From contig DF240023.1 in assembly GCA_000507305.1 (NCBI GenBank), positions 62,001 through 126,000 of the forward strand: DNA of 64,000 nt, given 5' to 3'. The DNA is from Breviolum minutum Mf 1.05b.01. Taxonomy: Eukaryota > Sar > Dinophyceae > Suessiales > Symbiodiniaceae. Every line of letters begins with the position of its first letter. The first letter of the stretch is position 1. The translations under genes were made by a program, and so were the position numbers. The notes below the pieces were generated by a model. The model did no database searches and was not told the origin of the DNA. It saw only the letters and a program-made list of their open reading frames with translations. Below are positions 22,800 through 33,509 of the stretch, in pieces.

Positions 22800-23440
22800 G
22801 ATGAACATAACCCGGGTAGACATAACAAATGACGTCAGTCATAGCGTGGGTATAAGTAGGTGAAAAATCCGTTTACAACTGTGAACTCGCCATTACGATG
22901 GGGACCTGTCGCGAATCGAAAAGTGGTCAACGACCGGCTGGCGTTCGTGCCTAAATATGGCAGGACAAAATACCAGCTCCTAAGAGGGCGATATGCTACC
23001 TACCCCCTTTTACCAGACTGAAACAAATCCATCGAAAATGCAAAAAATCCAAGTTGGCGAAATATTATCATCGTGGGTGAGATAAGATTACTATACACAT
23101 TTCACCAGCAAAAAATCTACCCATCTTCCCTGTTCCTACCCCCCTCACACTATCTAACCAAAGTCAAGAGTCGCAAGGCATTGCTGGTTGTATACACCTT
23201 GGGGCATGCCGAGGCAATATCCTGACCTGAAGTTTTGCAAAAAAAAAATTGTCAGGTTCATTCCCTAACCTCGGTGTATCTTTTAGCTGTGAACTTTTGA
23301 AGCGAAGGCAACCAAAAAATACCTGGAAAGGCCGCTTGGGCCAAAAAACTTCCAAAAGCTTAACATGTAACCTGAAAATAGCACCCTGGAATAGGAGATT
23401 CCGAACTTGGAAACAATGATCCCAAAGTTGTGGTCTCCTG
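22800..23440. other. no supported gene
   Basis: Moderate GC; fragments of hairpin elements near 23370-23400 (AACCTGAAAATAGCACCCTGG). No exon is convincing. Confidence 0.45.
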
Positions 23441-23449
23441 GTTTCCCAC

Positions 23450-23535
23450 CCGCAACGGGTCTGACCCAGCAAGGCACTTTCTCTGCTTCTCGGCGGCTTG
23501 GCACCAGCACAAGTACGGTTTCATCCAAGGCCCAT
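23450..23535 (-). CDS. possible exon, hypothetical protein
   Basis: Minus-strand acceptor CCAACCGCAG/A, frame LDETVLVLVPSRREAEKVPC then WVRPVAG, donor GCG/GTGGGAAA. Composition is more protein-like than its flanks. Family unknown. Confidence 0.35.
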
Positions 23536-23654
23536 CTGCGGTTGGTGGAGCCCCCAATAAGGAAAGTGGGGGAATATAATTTACAAGACATGAAAGTCAT
23601 AATTTTCCCATGTTGAAGACATATGTTAAAGGCATACTGTATATATGTTAAGCA

Positions 23655-23735
23655 CATATGTTTGTTCACATAGCTTTCCTGAAATAGTTTTTGGAGAGAT
23701 AGATATGTGTAAATACATATACATACTTTTTAAAT
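23655..23735. repeat. direct repeat A flanking the RdRP-like exon
   Basis: ACATATGTTTGTTCACATAG followed by TTTTGGAGAGATAGATATG; similar to 24187-24290 in the same orientation. Confidence 0.75.
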
Positions 23736-23842
23736 TGTAGATCACAATTCCGTAGGATCTCAGTCCAGTATGTTCACCAATCCATGAATGCTTGGATTTT
23801 GTGATTAAGGTATTCATGTAGTAACTACAATAACATACCTAG

Positions 23843-23930
23843 ACCATCCGTTTGGGTGTCAAATTTCAGGTCTGCCAGGGTTGTTTTTGGTGGTCTTTCG
23901 GGGGCTCCAATCTCAGACCCTTGCGGATTG
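23843..23930. repeat. dispersed repeat shared with 52862-52950
   Basis: TAGACCATCCG, GGTGTCAAATTTCAG, TTTTTGGTGGTC and TCAGACCCTTG occur in the same order and spacing at 52862-52950. It abuts the RdRP-like exon. Confidence 0.8.
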
Positions 23931-24178
23931 AGGTGCAAAAATATGCAGCAACTGCTGCAGTGGTTTCTTCAAGAAATGCGACCAGGCTTGCATTATCTGT
24001 GACGGACACGTCGTCGCCGTCATAATCACCACCCCCTAACGCAGTCAAGCCAGGACCTTGCGTGGTGCATATAATGGCATTGTTGGGAATGGGGCCTGCT
24101 TCCTTCGGCCATGGAAGTGCCTCCCAATATGACAGGAGCACGCCACACTGCGACTTTTCCCAGGATGCAGTGGCCGTT
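23930..24178 (-). CDS. exon with DYDGD motif, cellular RNA-dependent RNA polymerase-like
   Basis: The minus-strand frame reads WEALPWPKEAGPIPNNAIIC, then TTQGPGLTALGGGDYDGDDV, then SVTDNASLVAFLEETTAAVA. Cellular RdRPs of the QDE-1/RDR family have a D-x-D-G-D metal-binding loop preceded by a short strand and a Gly-rich turn; GGGDYDGD fits this, and the preceding IICTTQGPG resembles the usual strand plus Lys/Arg-Gly turn. These enzymes copy single-stranded RNA to double-stranded RNA in silencing. Only this one block is visible, about 80 residues of a protein normally over 1000 residues. The exon lies between two similar direct repeats (23655 and 24187), and its left end runs into a dispersed repeat, so it may be a displaced fragment. 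DYDGD alone could be coincidental. Confidence 0.4.
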
Positions 24179-24186
24179 GCTAACAA

Positions 24187-24290
24187 GACATATGTTTGTT
24201 CATGTAGTTTTTTCTGAGAAAAGGATTTTGGAGAGATACATATCTGTATAAATATTTGTATGTGTATATGCATATACGTATACACTTTAA
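24187..24290. repeat. direct repeat B flanking the RdRP-like exon
   Basis: ACATATGTTTGTTCATGTAG followed by TTTTGGAGAGATACATATC; partner of 23655-23735. Confidence 0.75.
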
Positions 24291-24375
24291 AAAACTAGGA
24301 AAGAGATTTGGATTCATAAGGTAGATCGAAAAGATATTGCGCAGATATAGATATTTGGATAACTCTGTTGTCCGA

Positions 24376-25888
24376 CTAAAATTCACTGTCAGAAGAGCAG
24401 TCACTTAGGATCGGCAAAGTACTGGGCATCGGGACCCATACGAGCACTCCATCTTCCACGCACTCCCACCTCCCTCGATCTCATCCTCCATCCTCCCCAC
24501 ATCTTTTACCTTGTTCGTCCACCACAACCAGGTGAATTGCTTGCAACGGAAGGCAATGCTTGAAAATCCGAGGAGCCTCAGATGGCGGTGGATCAGCTGC
24601 GGCCGCAGGCGCAGGTGCCGAAGGTGGCGGAGGCGGAGCCGATGCTCCGCCGTTATTGGTGTAGTAGGAGCCTGCAAGGGAACAACTGAACTGATCTGAA
24701 ACTAAACATATATTGACACAAATGTGGGAAGACGGGCACCCGCTCCCTGCGGGACGTATGTAAAAGGTTCCAGGCTGAAAGTTCCAGATGCGGAAAAATT
24801 GTGGAATACGAAAGCTTGTGCGATGTCATGAATTTTTCTGACTCTCCATATCTGCGAGACCGGGCCTGAAGTTGTTGTCGCTCCAACGCCATGGCAGCTT
24901 CCTGACAGATGCAAGTGATATCCAACAAGATGGTATGTGCCCCCTATCCTCATGCCTGCTGGATCTGATTTGCTTCCAGCCGTGAAAAGTTGCGTGCGCC
25001 GAGCAGTGTTATCGCCAAGCGTGCAAAAATGCAGGAGATGCACAGCCTTGTCTTGCCACCATTTCCACGTCCTTTGCCCTTTCCCTTCCCCTTCGCTGCA
25101 GGTAGGCGGTCGGTGAAAATTCTGCATGGGACCCCGGTTTCTTTACGTTTGGCACCAAAAATATTTTTATCAAAATATGTGACACCAGCAGGCCAGAGTA
25201 CGTTTGACGCAACCGGAGTAGAAAGTTGTTTCCTGTGTTACCTTGTCTGTACAAGGCAATGATTTGGAACACCAGAATAAAAGCCTTTCTCGTTCCCTCC
25301 CGACTCAGCCTCTACCCTTACCAAGTTAGCCAGCTCGTCCGGGAAGGCTGCAGGGCGTTACGCACATCCGTTGCTTTCCTACCGTGTGGCAGTGGCCATG
25401 CAATTCCAAGGGTCTTTGACTTCTTCTAACCAAAGCTCCCCTCCTCCCTCAACCGCCAGCTGTCCTGGAGCAGCTTGTCCACCCATCACCCAACCTCAGT
25501 TCAACGGGCATCGTCCTTGAAAGAACAGCCCAAGCTTTTCTGTCTTCTGGCGGCTTGTTGCTGTTGCTGAAAGATTGCAAGGCCCAACAGATGTCAAGGT
25601 CGCATCTTGGCGTTGAGGCGGGGAACGGTTCAGCCATGTCTTTGACACATTGGACAATGGCCTTATACACTGTACCTTAAGAGAAAAACCTTTCTCTTGG
25701 TGCCTGCCAACACTTCAGCCCAGCCTGTACAGTAACCTTCCTGTATCTCCAAGCACTTTTGCTTAGCAGCTCCAGTCAAAAAAAACGACGCACTGCAAAG
25801 CCGCCCTGTGGTCAGCAAAGTCGAGGGATGTTTGGATTGTCAGCTTTGCAGTGGCGTCCAACTCATCTGACACTTCGTCCAGCTTATC
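24376..25888 (-). CDS. multi-exon hypothetical gene, coiled-coil, KGKGK and proline-rich segments
   Basis: Reading right to left, several segments have splice-like borders. 25888-25790 (GTTGCAG acceptor) gives DKLDEVSDELDATAKLTIQT, a coiled-coil-like exon. 25669-25500 gives VQCVKDMAEPFPASTPRCDL then DICWALQSFSNSNKPPEDRK. Small pieces at ~25429-25381 (KDPWNCMATATR) and 25352-25325 (FPDELANL, GTAAGG donor) follow. About 25103-24965 gives KGKGKGKGRGNGGKTRLCIS; ~24910-24845 gives AAMALERQQLQARSRRYGES. 24675-24510 gives a proline/alanine-rich run (GGASAPPPPPSAPAP) and LQAIHLVVVDEQ before a GTAAAAG donor. A last exon reads ECVEDGVLVWVPMPSTLPIL then SDCSSDSEF and a TAG at 24376. Phases were not checked at every junction; it may be more than one gene. 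Basic Gly/Lys runs hint at nucleic-acid contact. No family is recognised. Confidence 0.45.
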
Positions 25889-26098
25889 CTGCAACTTTTG
25901 TACCTAACGTGACTTCTTGTCATGGTCACGGGCCCTACTCGACCTGGTCATTTTTGAATCTTTTAGTCTTTCAAGCTTTTATGATACTTAAGGCGGTGGC
26001 ACTAGTGGGGTGAAGACGGCTACAGGGAAATCAAAAAAGCGGGGGGAGCTTCGATGCCGTTTGAAACAACAGGCGTCGCTGTGTGGAGTGTGCCATGA

Positions 26099-26345
26099 GT
26101 GAATCTTCCGGAGGCCCCTGAAATTATCGCGCTTTCTCAGGGCATGATGAAGATGCCCTTGAGTACAAGCATTGGAAGACATCGGGCCCAAAACCGTCTT
26201 CTCACACTGGGTGACAAGGTGGGCACAAGCTCTGCGACTGAAGGCGTTTCGTTCTCACCTAACATTTCGGTTTGCAATTTGGTTGGAAAATTTCTACAAA
26301 ACTCCGAAGGGTCAGAACTCATTCATGAGGCCATGGTTCAGTAGG
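26099..26345 (+). pseudogene. possible gag-like retroelement remnant
   Basis: One plus frame reads GHDEDALEYKHWKT; the neighbouring frame continues AQNRLLTLGDKV. The order Asp-rich, EYxxWK, NxLLTLxDK resembles the start of gag-like proteins in dinoflagellate retroelements. What follows does not match further, and a frame change is needed between the two. Weak call. Confidence 0.2.
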
Positions 26346-26349
26346 TTTC

Positions 26350-26960
26350 ATTCCACATTTGTCGGCGACATGTGTCCTGTGTTATTTTTGCCCGGGACAA
26401 CCACAATTATATTGGTGAAATGCAACCATGCCATCCTTGAGGTGATGGCCAAGAATTTCCACATCTGACCCACTTGGGCTTTCTGCTGCCACGCACTGGC
26501 CTTAAAATTTGATGGTTCGTCAATCTTTCAAATGCGAAGTAATCTCTTCAATCGGTTCTATATACGCATCAAAAAAGAAGTATACCATATGTGCATGTAA
26601 ATATAATATATGCAAAGATGTATTATGCACAAGATACCGCCGTTATTAAGGACCCCTGGTAATTTGCATGTCGTGCAACATGGGTCATGCGAAAATCATT
26701 GGTAATTCCCACGTGTTTTCAATTCTTTGCTTTACAAATGCGTAAATACCCTTCCAAAACCGTGTACAGAGCTTAATTTCTGCAATTTTAGATTGGCAAC
26801 CACGACCCACCGAGAAAAAAAACGTCGTTGGCGGTCTTCTTTGCCCTTTTTCACTATATGAAGCAAACTACTACCCACCCAAAAAAAAAATGTTGACTAA
26901 ACCCAACCCTTTGAAACCAAGCAACCATGAAACAGCCAATTTCTTCTCCCCGGTGATTTC
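26350..26960. other. no supported gene
   Basis: AT-rich, with TATATG-type sequence near 26560-26630 and a poly-A run near 26880. Confidence 0.45.
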
Positions 26961-26965
26961 GGCAC

Positions 26966-27023
26966 CTCTCGGTTTTCATCTTGTCCAGCAACGGCACCAA
27001 GTAACCCAAAAGCCGCGCACGCC
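26966..27023 (-). CDS. possible small exon
   Basis: Acceptor AGTTTTGCAG/G, donor GAGAG/GTGCCG on the minus strand. The frame reads RARLLGYLVPLLDKMKTER. Leucine-rich helix; family unknown. Confidence 0.4.
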
Positions 27024-27149
27024 CTGCAAAACTTCCAACGGATTCGAGTCGAGTCGAGTTGGGACCGAAAAAACAGCTACGAAAAAAAAAACACACAAAT
27101 GGCGGCCTAAAATGCATCATTTGGGGATGTATGTATGTAGATAGATAGT

Positions 27150-28240
27150 TTACTTGTATCTGTTATTGATGTATTCATTCATGGATTTATGTCTTCGGTG
27201 TATTTAATTGTTCCTTTCTTCCTATTTTCATTAAGGACCCTAAAACAAAAGCCTTTCAAAAGTTTTTCTACCTTTTCTACCAATTCATCAACTGCTACCA
27301 ACAATTTCATAAAGATGTTTTTTTGCCTCTAAGTAAAATGGATCATTCCCCTGAGATCTTCCCCCAAGATCGAAGAGATTTCCGCAGCTGCTATCTTAGC
27401 ATCATCCTACCGTCGACATTTTTTCCTGGTGCACTTCCTCCCCCACTTCGTTTGGACGAAGAATCATTGATTGGTGCAAGAAAGATACACCCACAAAAGT
27501 TTTCGCCGCATAGTTTTTGCAGTCATCATTCTTCCAGGGGACATGTTAGTTTTCGGGGGAGTACCCCAAAAAAAGCGGGGATGAAATGATGCTTTTTCAA
27601 GCGCCAAAAGCGTGAGATGCTTTGAGTCAATGATTCATATGTTTTTGTTGGCATGCCAAAGAACCGCCCTGGTAGTGAAATGAGAGGTTTTATTCCACAA
27701 ATGCTCTATTGCTACAAACACAAAGATCTAGATAATATAGCTGACTGCAGAAGAAAAGACTATCCACACAAATCGGAGGTTCATAATTCCACTATGTCAC
27801 TATGTTCCACTTGTCCAACTCGCAAAACTGATGTGCAAAAAATCCCTGTTTGTTGTTTTTGTCACTGACTTCCTCAGAAGATATCTCATTAATTGAAGAA
27901 CTCATCATCTTTCAATGTCCAAATATCTGACTCATATTGGCCCTATTTCAGGATCTTTCATACCTGCCAACCCAACAAAATTCCAACCAAAAACTTAGTT
28001 GACATTAGTTGACCAGATTTTTTTGGATCAACCAAAAATCACACAAAAATTCTGGCCAATCAACCAACCCCCTACCATACAACCAATAAGTTAAGATGTT
28101 TTTAGGTCATGAAGGGTTGACCATGAAAACCCCTGCAAAGTCAGTTTCCCAAAAAAACATAGGTTTAGTATATAGAGCCGGGTTTTCATGACGGTTGGTT
28201 GGGGTAGGTTGACTTGGCATGAACAAAAATTTCCACCAAA
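27150..28240. other. no supported gene
   Basis: AT-rich with a TGTATGTA / GATAGATAG run near 27125-27150. Repeated AACCAACC/GGTTGG words lie around 28000-28200. Confidence 0.45.
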
Positions 28241-28248
28241 ACACACCT

Positions 28249-28326
28249 CTTGGAGCGACGGCCAACACATCACGGTCATCCAAGATAGGGCGACACAGCT
28301 GGCGACACGTCGGGTGGAAAGAGCAG
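28249..28326 (+). CDS. possible exon
   Basis: GC-rich patch reading SWSDGQHITVIQDRATQLAT then RRVERA on plus, ending at GAGCAG/GTCATA. The minus strand is also open (CRQLCRPILDDRDVLAVAPR), so the strand is uncertain. Confidence 0.3.
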
Positions 28327-28779
28327 GTCATAAAATTCAAATTTGGGAGATTATGTTTCTTGGAAATTCCAGAAACTTCTCAAGTTCACTTCAGAAATGA
28401 TAATAGTTGTTTTCTCAAAATGTTGCATTTGAAAAAGTGATGGAGCTGAAAAAGGAACACCAGATTCTTTGTAAGACTCACCCGATATGTTGTGAATACA
28501 TAGATGTTAAGTAGGTGAAATCTCATCGGATCCAATCATGACCCATTTCAACACAAGATGCTCCAGTCCATTTGGGCATGTTCCAAGGTGTCCCATGCAA
28601 AAAAAAAACAAGCAACTTGGGTTTTTAATGGGAAAAATCATACGTTCCAAAGTTCAAAGGAACAACCCACACGCACAAAACAAGTGCCAACTTGAGATTT
28701 GGTGGTAAAAAAATCATTAAAGATCAAAAACTGGTTTTGGTTTGGATGAAATGAGGCAATTCACAAGGGTTCATGGTTT

Positions 28780-28930
28780 ATGTATATTGCATATGTACGT
28801 GTATATGCAAATGTATATGTAAATGTGAATGTATATGCAAATTTATATGTAAATGTGAATGTACATGTATATGCAAATTTATATGAATATGTATATGTAT
28901 ATGCATAGGTATATCTCTATATATCTACAT
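28780..28930. repeat. TATGTATATGCAAAT minisatellite-like tract
   Basis: Imperfect repeats of ATGTATATGCAAATTTAT-type words over about 150 bp. Confidence 0.85.
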
Positions 28931-29139
28931 CTGTAGCAATACAATAAGCTGGAGATATGTATCTTCTCAGGGGGCCTCAGCTCAGGTAGTCCCTTCAAAA
29001 CAAGCATTTTGATAAACTATCAACTGTTACCTGCTTCGCCACCGCCAGATTTTCTGAACAGAAGTTGATACGGAAAAAAATATCCCATGAATTTTATGGG
29101 TTTCGTGTATCTATATCTATCTTCAATTAATAGGTTTTT

Positions 29140-29246
29140 TTTCGCCGCCAGATGAAGCATCAACATTCCCATCTTCGACACCTTCACGGAGGTCTCTGTC
29201 AAAGGAAACCAGCCCAAATCCTTCAAACGGCCCTGAAGACCTTTGC
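29140..29246 (-). CDS. possible exon, acidic segment
   Basis: CTCCTGTGGTTTCAG acceptor on minus. One frame reads RSSGPFEGFGLVSFDRDLRE then GVEDGNVDASSGGE; another reads GKGLQGRLKDLGWFPLTETS. The acidic frame looks more natural. Family unknown. Confidence 0.35.
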
Positions 29247-29319
29247 CTGAAACCACAGGAGAAGGACAGAGCATGTGCAGGACCCAAGGAGCAAGTTTCA
29301 TTACTTTTTTCATATGTTT

Positions 29320-30350
29320 CGCGCTACCTTTGAAATGCTGGAGCTAAGTTTCTGAAACATGGCAAATTGGAAGATGGGCTCGCCCCACGGCGAGTTTAAG
29401 TGTGCATCTATCATCTATCTGTGTTTTTTTTTTTGCGTCGACATTATTGAGTTCTGGTGTCCTTCAAAAAACCAACTGACCCCCACTGCATCTTTTTCTC
29501 CCTTGGAAAAAAAATGTGTTTTTGATGCATTCCCTCAATTCAAGTCGAGTCTGTCTTTTTGGCTTGCTTCCTCAGATTATCCCATCGTGACCGAAATCGT
29601 CGAAAAAAACCCATCAGATCCTGGAAAAAAAAAATGATACAAAACCATAATAGAATCCCTATTGAAACCAGAAAGTACCAAGAAACGGTCTAAAACCATA
29701 GAATCCCCATATATAAAAACAAAAACCATGGAATTCCTATAAAAAACCAACCCAGTTGTCGTCCCCATGTCTTCCGAAACGGAAAAAAAAACTTTCTGAG
29801 TTTCCCAAACTCAGTGGCAACTTCGGTAGCCGGGTCTCCTGAGAGGTCAGCCAAACAAACAAATCGCTGGCTGGAATATCAACATTTTCCACCTTTTTTG
29901 GAACTACATCTTCAATCCGGGTCCATTTTCCATTACTACTATTACATTAGCTTACTAGAGTGCAGGCTACTTAAAAACTAACACAAATCGAAGTTTGTCC
30001 CCCTCCCACGGAGCAATGTTTTTCTTTAAGGATCATCAGAACTTTCATAGGAAGCCAGGACGGCTGCGTTCGCCTGGAAGTATCCCAAATTTCGCCATGC
30101 CGTTGATTCAGGAATTTGTTGGGCTTTGACTGCCTGGTGGTTGGGCTAGGGGGAAGTTACAGAGCGTGTTTTCAATATCAAAAATATGAGGTTCACCACA
30201 TTGGGAAAGGAGCTACCCACCAGTTTCCTCAGCACATTTACCCTACGTATGTCCCTAGCTCGAAAATTCATCGCAGGCAGGTCTCTGGGTTTTCAAGCTG
30301 CGCTTTTAGCAAACAGACAAATACCGGGGGAATGAATGGTGTTTGAAATG
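29320..30350. other. no supported gene
   Basis: AT-rich DNA. A half element at about 29850-29930 (AATCGCTGGCTGGAATATC) matches the outer element at 57741. A possible tiny minus exon near 29830 (DPATEVATE) is too short to call. Confidence 0.4.
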
Positions 30351-30357
30351 AAGGAAA

Positions 30358-30556
30358 CTAAAGGGCCCTGTAAAAAAGGTTGACATACATCGGACTGGCC
30401 AGGTTCTCTTTGTTTTTCCGTTTTCTTCTGGGTTGTTTATTTCTTTCACCACCCTGGTAGTACCAGTGGAGCTGGGTCTGTGGTTTGATGTCTTGCCGTC
30501 CACTTCTCAGCCTGAATGCTCCGGCGACTTTTTTGCTTCTTGTGGCATCATCTGTC
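30358..30556 (-). CDS. probable C-terminal exon with nuclear-localisation-like cluster
   Basis: A GATGTAG/G acceptor opens a minus frame reading TDDATRSKKVAGAFRLRSGR, QDIKPQTQLHWYYQGGERNK and QPRRKRKNKENLASP, ending at TAG 30358. The basic PRRKRKNK run could be a nuclear-localisation or nucleic-acid-binding signal. It lies just downstream of the zinc-ribbon gene on the same strand and may be its last exon or a separate unit; I could not find a phase-consistent junction. No domain name. Confidence 0.4.
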
Positions 30557-30716
30557 CTACATCGATGCTACAAGTCTCACCTGCAGTATCAAACACTTCG
30601 ACTTCAACCTAAGCGTTGATCCTGGTCGGACCATTTTGCTGCGTAATTTGAAGTTGCGATCCTTTTTTGGAACGCGCCAAAATGGAACGAAGCAAATGAA
30701 ACGGGCTGTTTCAGGC

Positions 30717-33019
30717 CTATTTGGAGAGGTCTGAAAGGCGCTTCGAGTCATCCATCAAAAGTTCTCCGTCGGCCAAAAGTTTACTTCCAAGTTGTGCGGG
30801 TGCAACGGCCCAGGTGAGCTGTCCACTGGAAGGATCTTCTGTCAGAAATTCCTCCTGAGTATAGAAGCTGCCGTCACGTGCCATGCGTTTCTCTGCAAGA
30901 TCAGAGAGTGCCACCTCCACAGCAACTCGTAGTGTGCCCAGTGGTGTGTCCTTTTGCATGGTCTTGTGGAGCACCTCGTTGCCAGCCAGATTGGTACAAA
31001 TCACCTGGTCGAAGGGTTGCAATGTTAAGAGATGTTCCCTTTGATTGGCCTTGGTGGTTTCGTTGTTTATTGCTCAAGTACCTTAAAACTGAACGAGGGC
31101 AGAAGAGCGAAACCTTAAAAATCGTGGATTCTCTAAAATGTCAACATCAAACTAAAAGAAAAAAACACTAGTAGCCAAGCGTACACATTGATAATTGATA
31201 TACAACAAAGTCATTCTTGGACAACCAACATGGAACCTGAAAATTCTCCTTTGAAAGAAGAAAACCTTGTACAAATCTGCACAATTCTCAGTCCGGCAAC
31301 CAATTTTTGGGAGTATACACTCCCTGAAAATAACAGCTCCCGAAGATATACGACCTAAAAGGTAAGGATTGTCCTGCAACCCATCAATTCTCAGGTGCGA
31401 TCTGTTACTTTCAGGGAAGGTATAAGGTGGGCCCCGAGCCGATCGTTGCAAATGGGGCGAAATGGGGCCCCTATAAATGGTCGAAAATAAATGGGTAACT
31501 GAGGTGAAATATCCCTAGTTATAGGACTTAGAATCCCATTATAACTAGTAGGGGCCCACCTTGTATTGAGTACGGCATGCGCCTATTTTGATTTGGACAC
31601 GGCTCGCCTGTACCTCATCAGTCTCTGCCATGTCTTCGATGGAGACGTTCACCACCACATACCCTTGCGATGTACCATGCCTGTCACCCCCTAAGAGGCA
31701 TTTTGGACAATACAGCTGCCAGCCCTTCCCTCGGCAATCTGGACAGTTCGTATGTAACTCTTCAGTGCACCAGTGGCAGAAGTGACGCCATGTGGCTGGA
31801 TCATTTGCATCTACCCCTCAAATGGGAGTGGAGGAAAGGGATTCAACTTCTCCCACTGAACATGAGTATGTTTATTCAGGATTGGAAGGGTGTAATATGT
31901 ACCTTTTCTATGTAGATACATATAAATATAGTATTGAGAGAGTAACATCACCATAGTTGGAGTCACTGATCCAGAATCCCAAAGCTATGTTTGGTCAGAT
32001 TTCATTCTTCCGCTCAAAACCTTCCACCACCAACATTGCTAGCAAGACAAGGGGACACCTGCCAAGACCTTCCAAACAGGTGGGCGTTTCAGCCATAAGA
32101 GGTCATGATGGAATAACGTTTTTGGGATTGAACCTGGGTTTGATCTATGTGATTCACGTGAAATCTCCAGGTTTCAAAAGGCAGTGAATTGATTGAATCA
32201 AGTTGCTGGTAAGATTTTTTGCCCAACTCTTCCCACAGCTTGCACAGACTGCAGTGTCACAATCCCTGCTGGTACCCATAGCATTGAATGGATAGACCTC
32301 GGACAAGGTAGAGGCACTTTGCAGGGCCTTCTTGGCCTCGCCCTTGTCCATTTTGCCCTTCTTTCCCTCCCCCTTTGATCAATTCAAAATGCTCGGGCGA
32401 GCTGTCACGCTGGTGCAGCTGCAGGGTGCAGTTGAATCACCCTTGCCCCTGACACGACGGGCATCGTAGCACATCAGGCACTTCGGATGCCGGCATATTG
32501 CTCGCGGGCTCCAGCTTCCCTTGCAGCCCCAGCATTTCCCTCCCGGGCAACCAAAAACCGTACCCTTACGCGGCCATACCCCGCAACGGGGGCAAGCTAA
32601 CTGGTCATCAGAATCATAGCCCTTGTCCTTGCCCTTCTTGCCTTTGCGGTTGCCTTTCCAGTCCTCTGCATAAAAATAATAGTGCTTGCCATTGCCCTTT
32701 TTGCCTTTCAGGCGTGCTTTCCAATCTGTGCCTTCGCAATCTTTGCAGATCTGGCCTTTCAGGGTGTAATAGCCTACACAACCAGGGCAGGCTTCATCTG
32801 ATGGTGATGATGATGTTCCCTTCTCCATCTCTGCAAACAAATTTTAATGAGGCTTGAGGCTGGGCGAAACTGACGGACAGCAAGTATAAGCCAATAAGTT
32901 TCCACTTTACCTTTGAGACTAGCTATTCTAATTGCCTCTTTCTTCTCATGGCTTCTTTCTGGGTGATTAAATGTCCAACCGTCATTCACAAGCAAAAGAC
33001 TCTCGCGAATACACAGCAC
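30717..33019 (-). CDS. multi-exon gene with CxxC zinc-ribbon-like clusters
   Basis: Exon 1 ends at 32911 with AAAG/GTAAAGT (NHPERSHEKKEAIRIASLK). An 80-bp intron (32910-32831) ends TTTGTTTGCAG. Exon 2 from 32830 reads MEKGTSSSPSDEACPGC, later GQICKDC, CPRCGVWPRKG, CPGGKCWGC and HPKCLMC, with lysine/glycine linkers. It meets TGA at 32379; the same frame then reopens to 32154 with GKMDKGEAKKALQSASTLSE and CASCGKSW. Exon 31795-31614 (TCCAG acceptor, GATGAG/GTACAGG donor) reads RHFCHWCTEELHTNCPDCRG, then YCPKCLLGG. The next starts at 31004 (GACCAG acceptor) with VICTNLAGNEVLHKTMQK and ends at 30717; phases agree across this last junction. Paired CxxC motifs indicate several zinc sites. The TGA and a likely frame slip near 33000 could be decay or assembly errors. 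Function unknown. Confidence 0.6.
31422..31566. mobile_element. GGTGGGCCCC hairpin element
   Basis: ATAAGGTGGGCCCC at the left is mirrored by GGGGCCCACCTTGTAT at the right. It sits between exons of the zinc-ribbon gene. Confidence 0.8.
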
Positions 33020-33181
33020 CCACTATGCACGCCTCTGAGGTCTCCGTGGCCACTGCACGACAATGCGCAGGTCTCGGAAGACCTGAAACGGAGACTAATC
33101 CCAAGGAGTCTCGCTATTCATGGAGAGTGATGAGTTGTATCAAAGTTTATCTTCATTGTCCGATAGCCTGTTTCTTGTCTT

Positions 33182-33242
33182 GTTCATCTTCATCTTCATC
33201 TTCATCTTCATCTTCATCATCATCATGATCATCATCATCATG

Positions 33243-33303
<61 letters not shown>
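33182..33303. repeat. TCTTCA / TCATCA microsatellite
   Basis: TTCATC hexamers passing into a pure ATC run; encodes poly-Asp/Glu on minus. Not treated as a gene. Confidence 0.95.
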
Positions 33304-33389
33304 GAAAATAACAAAACACAAATTATAGCAAATACTTTGCCAACAGCATCGCTTTTCACACTAGAAATACAAGATAAGATACAAGCTAT

Positions 33390-33505
33390 TACACTCCCTG
33401 AAACTAACAGTTCGGAAAATGGATGCTTGGAAGACGATCCTTTCCTTTTGGGTCGATTTAGGCCTATTTTCAGGGACAAACTTGCTGTTAGTTCTGGGGG
33501 GGTGT
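33390..33505. mobile_element. hairpin element (CTGAAACTAACA type)
   Basis: TACACTCCCTGAAACTAACA on the left, TGCTGTTAGTTCTGGGGG on the right. Confidence 0.7.
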
Positions 33506-33509
33506 TTCG

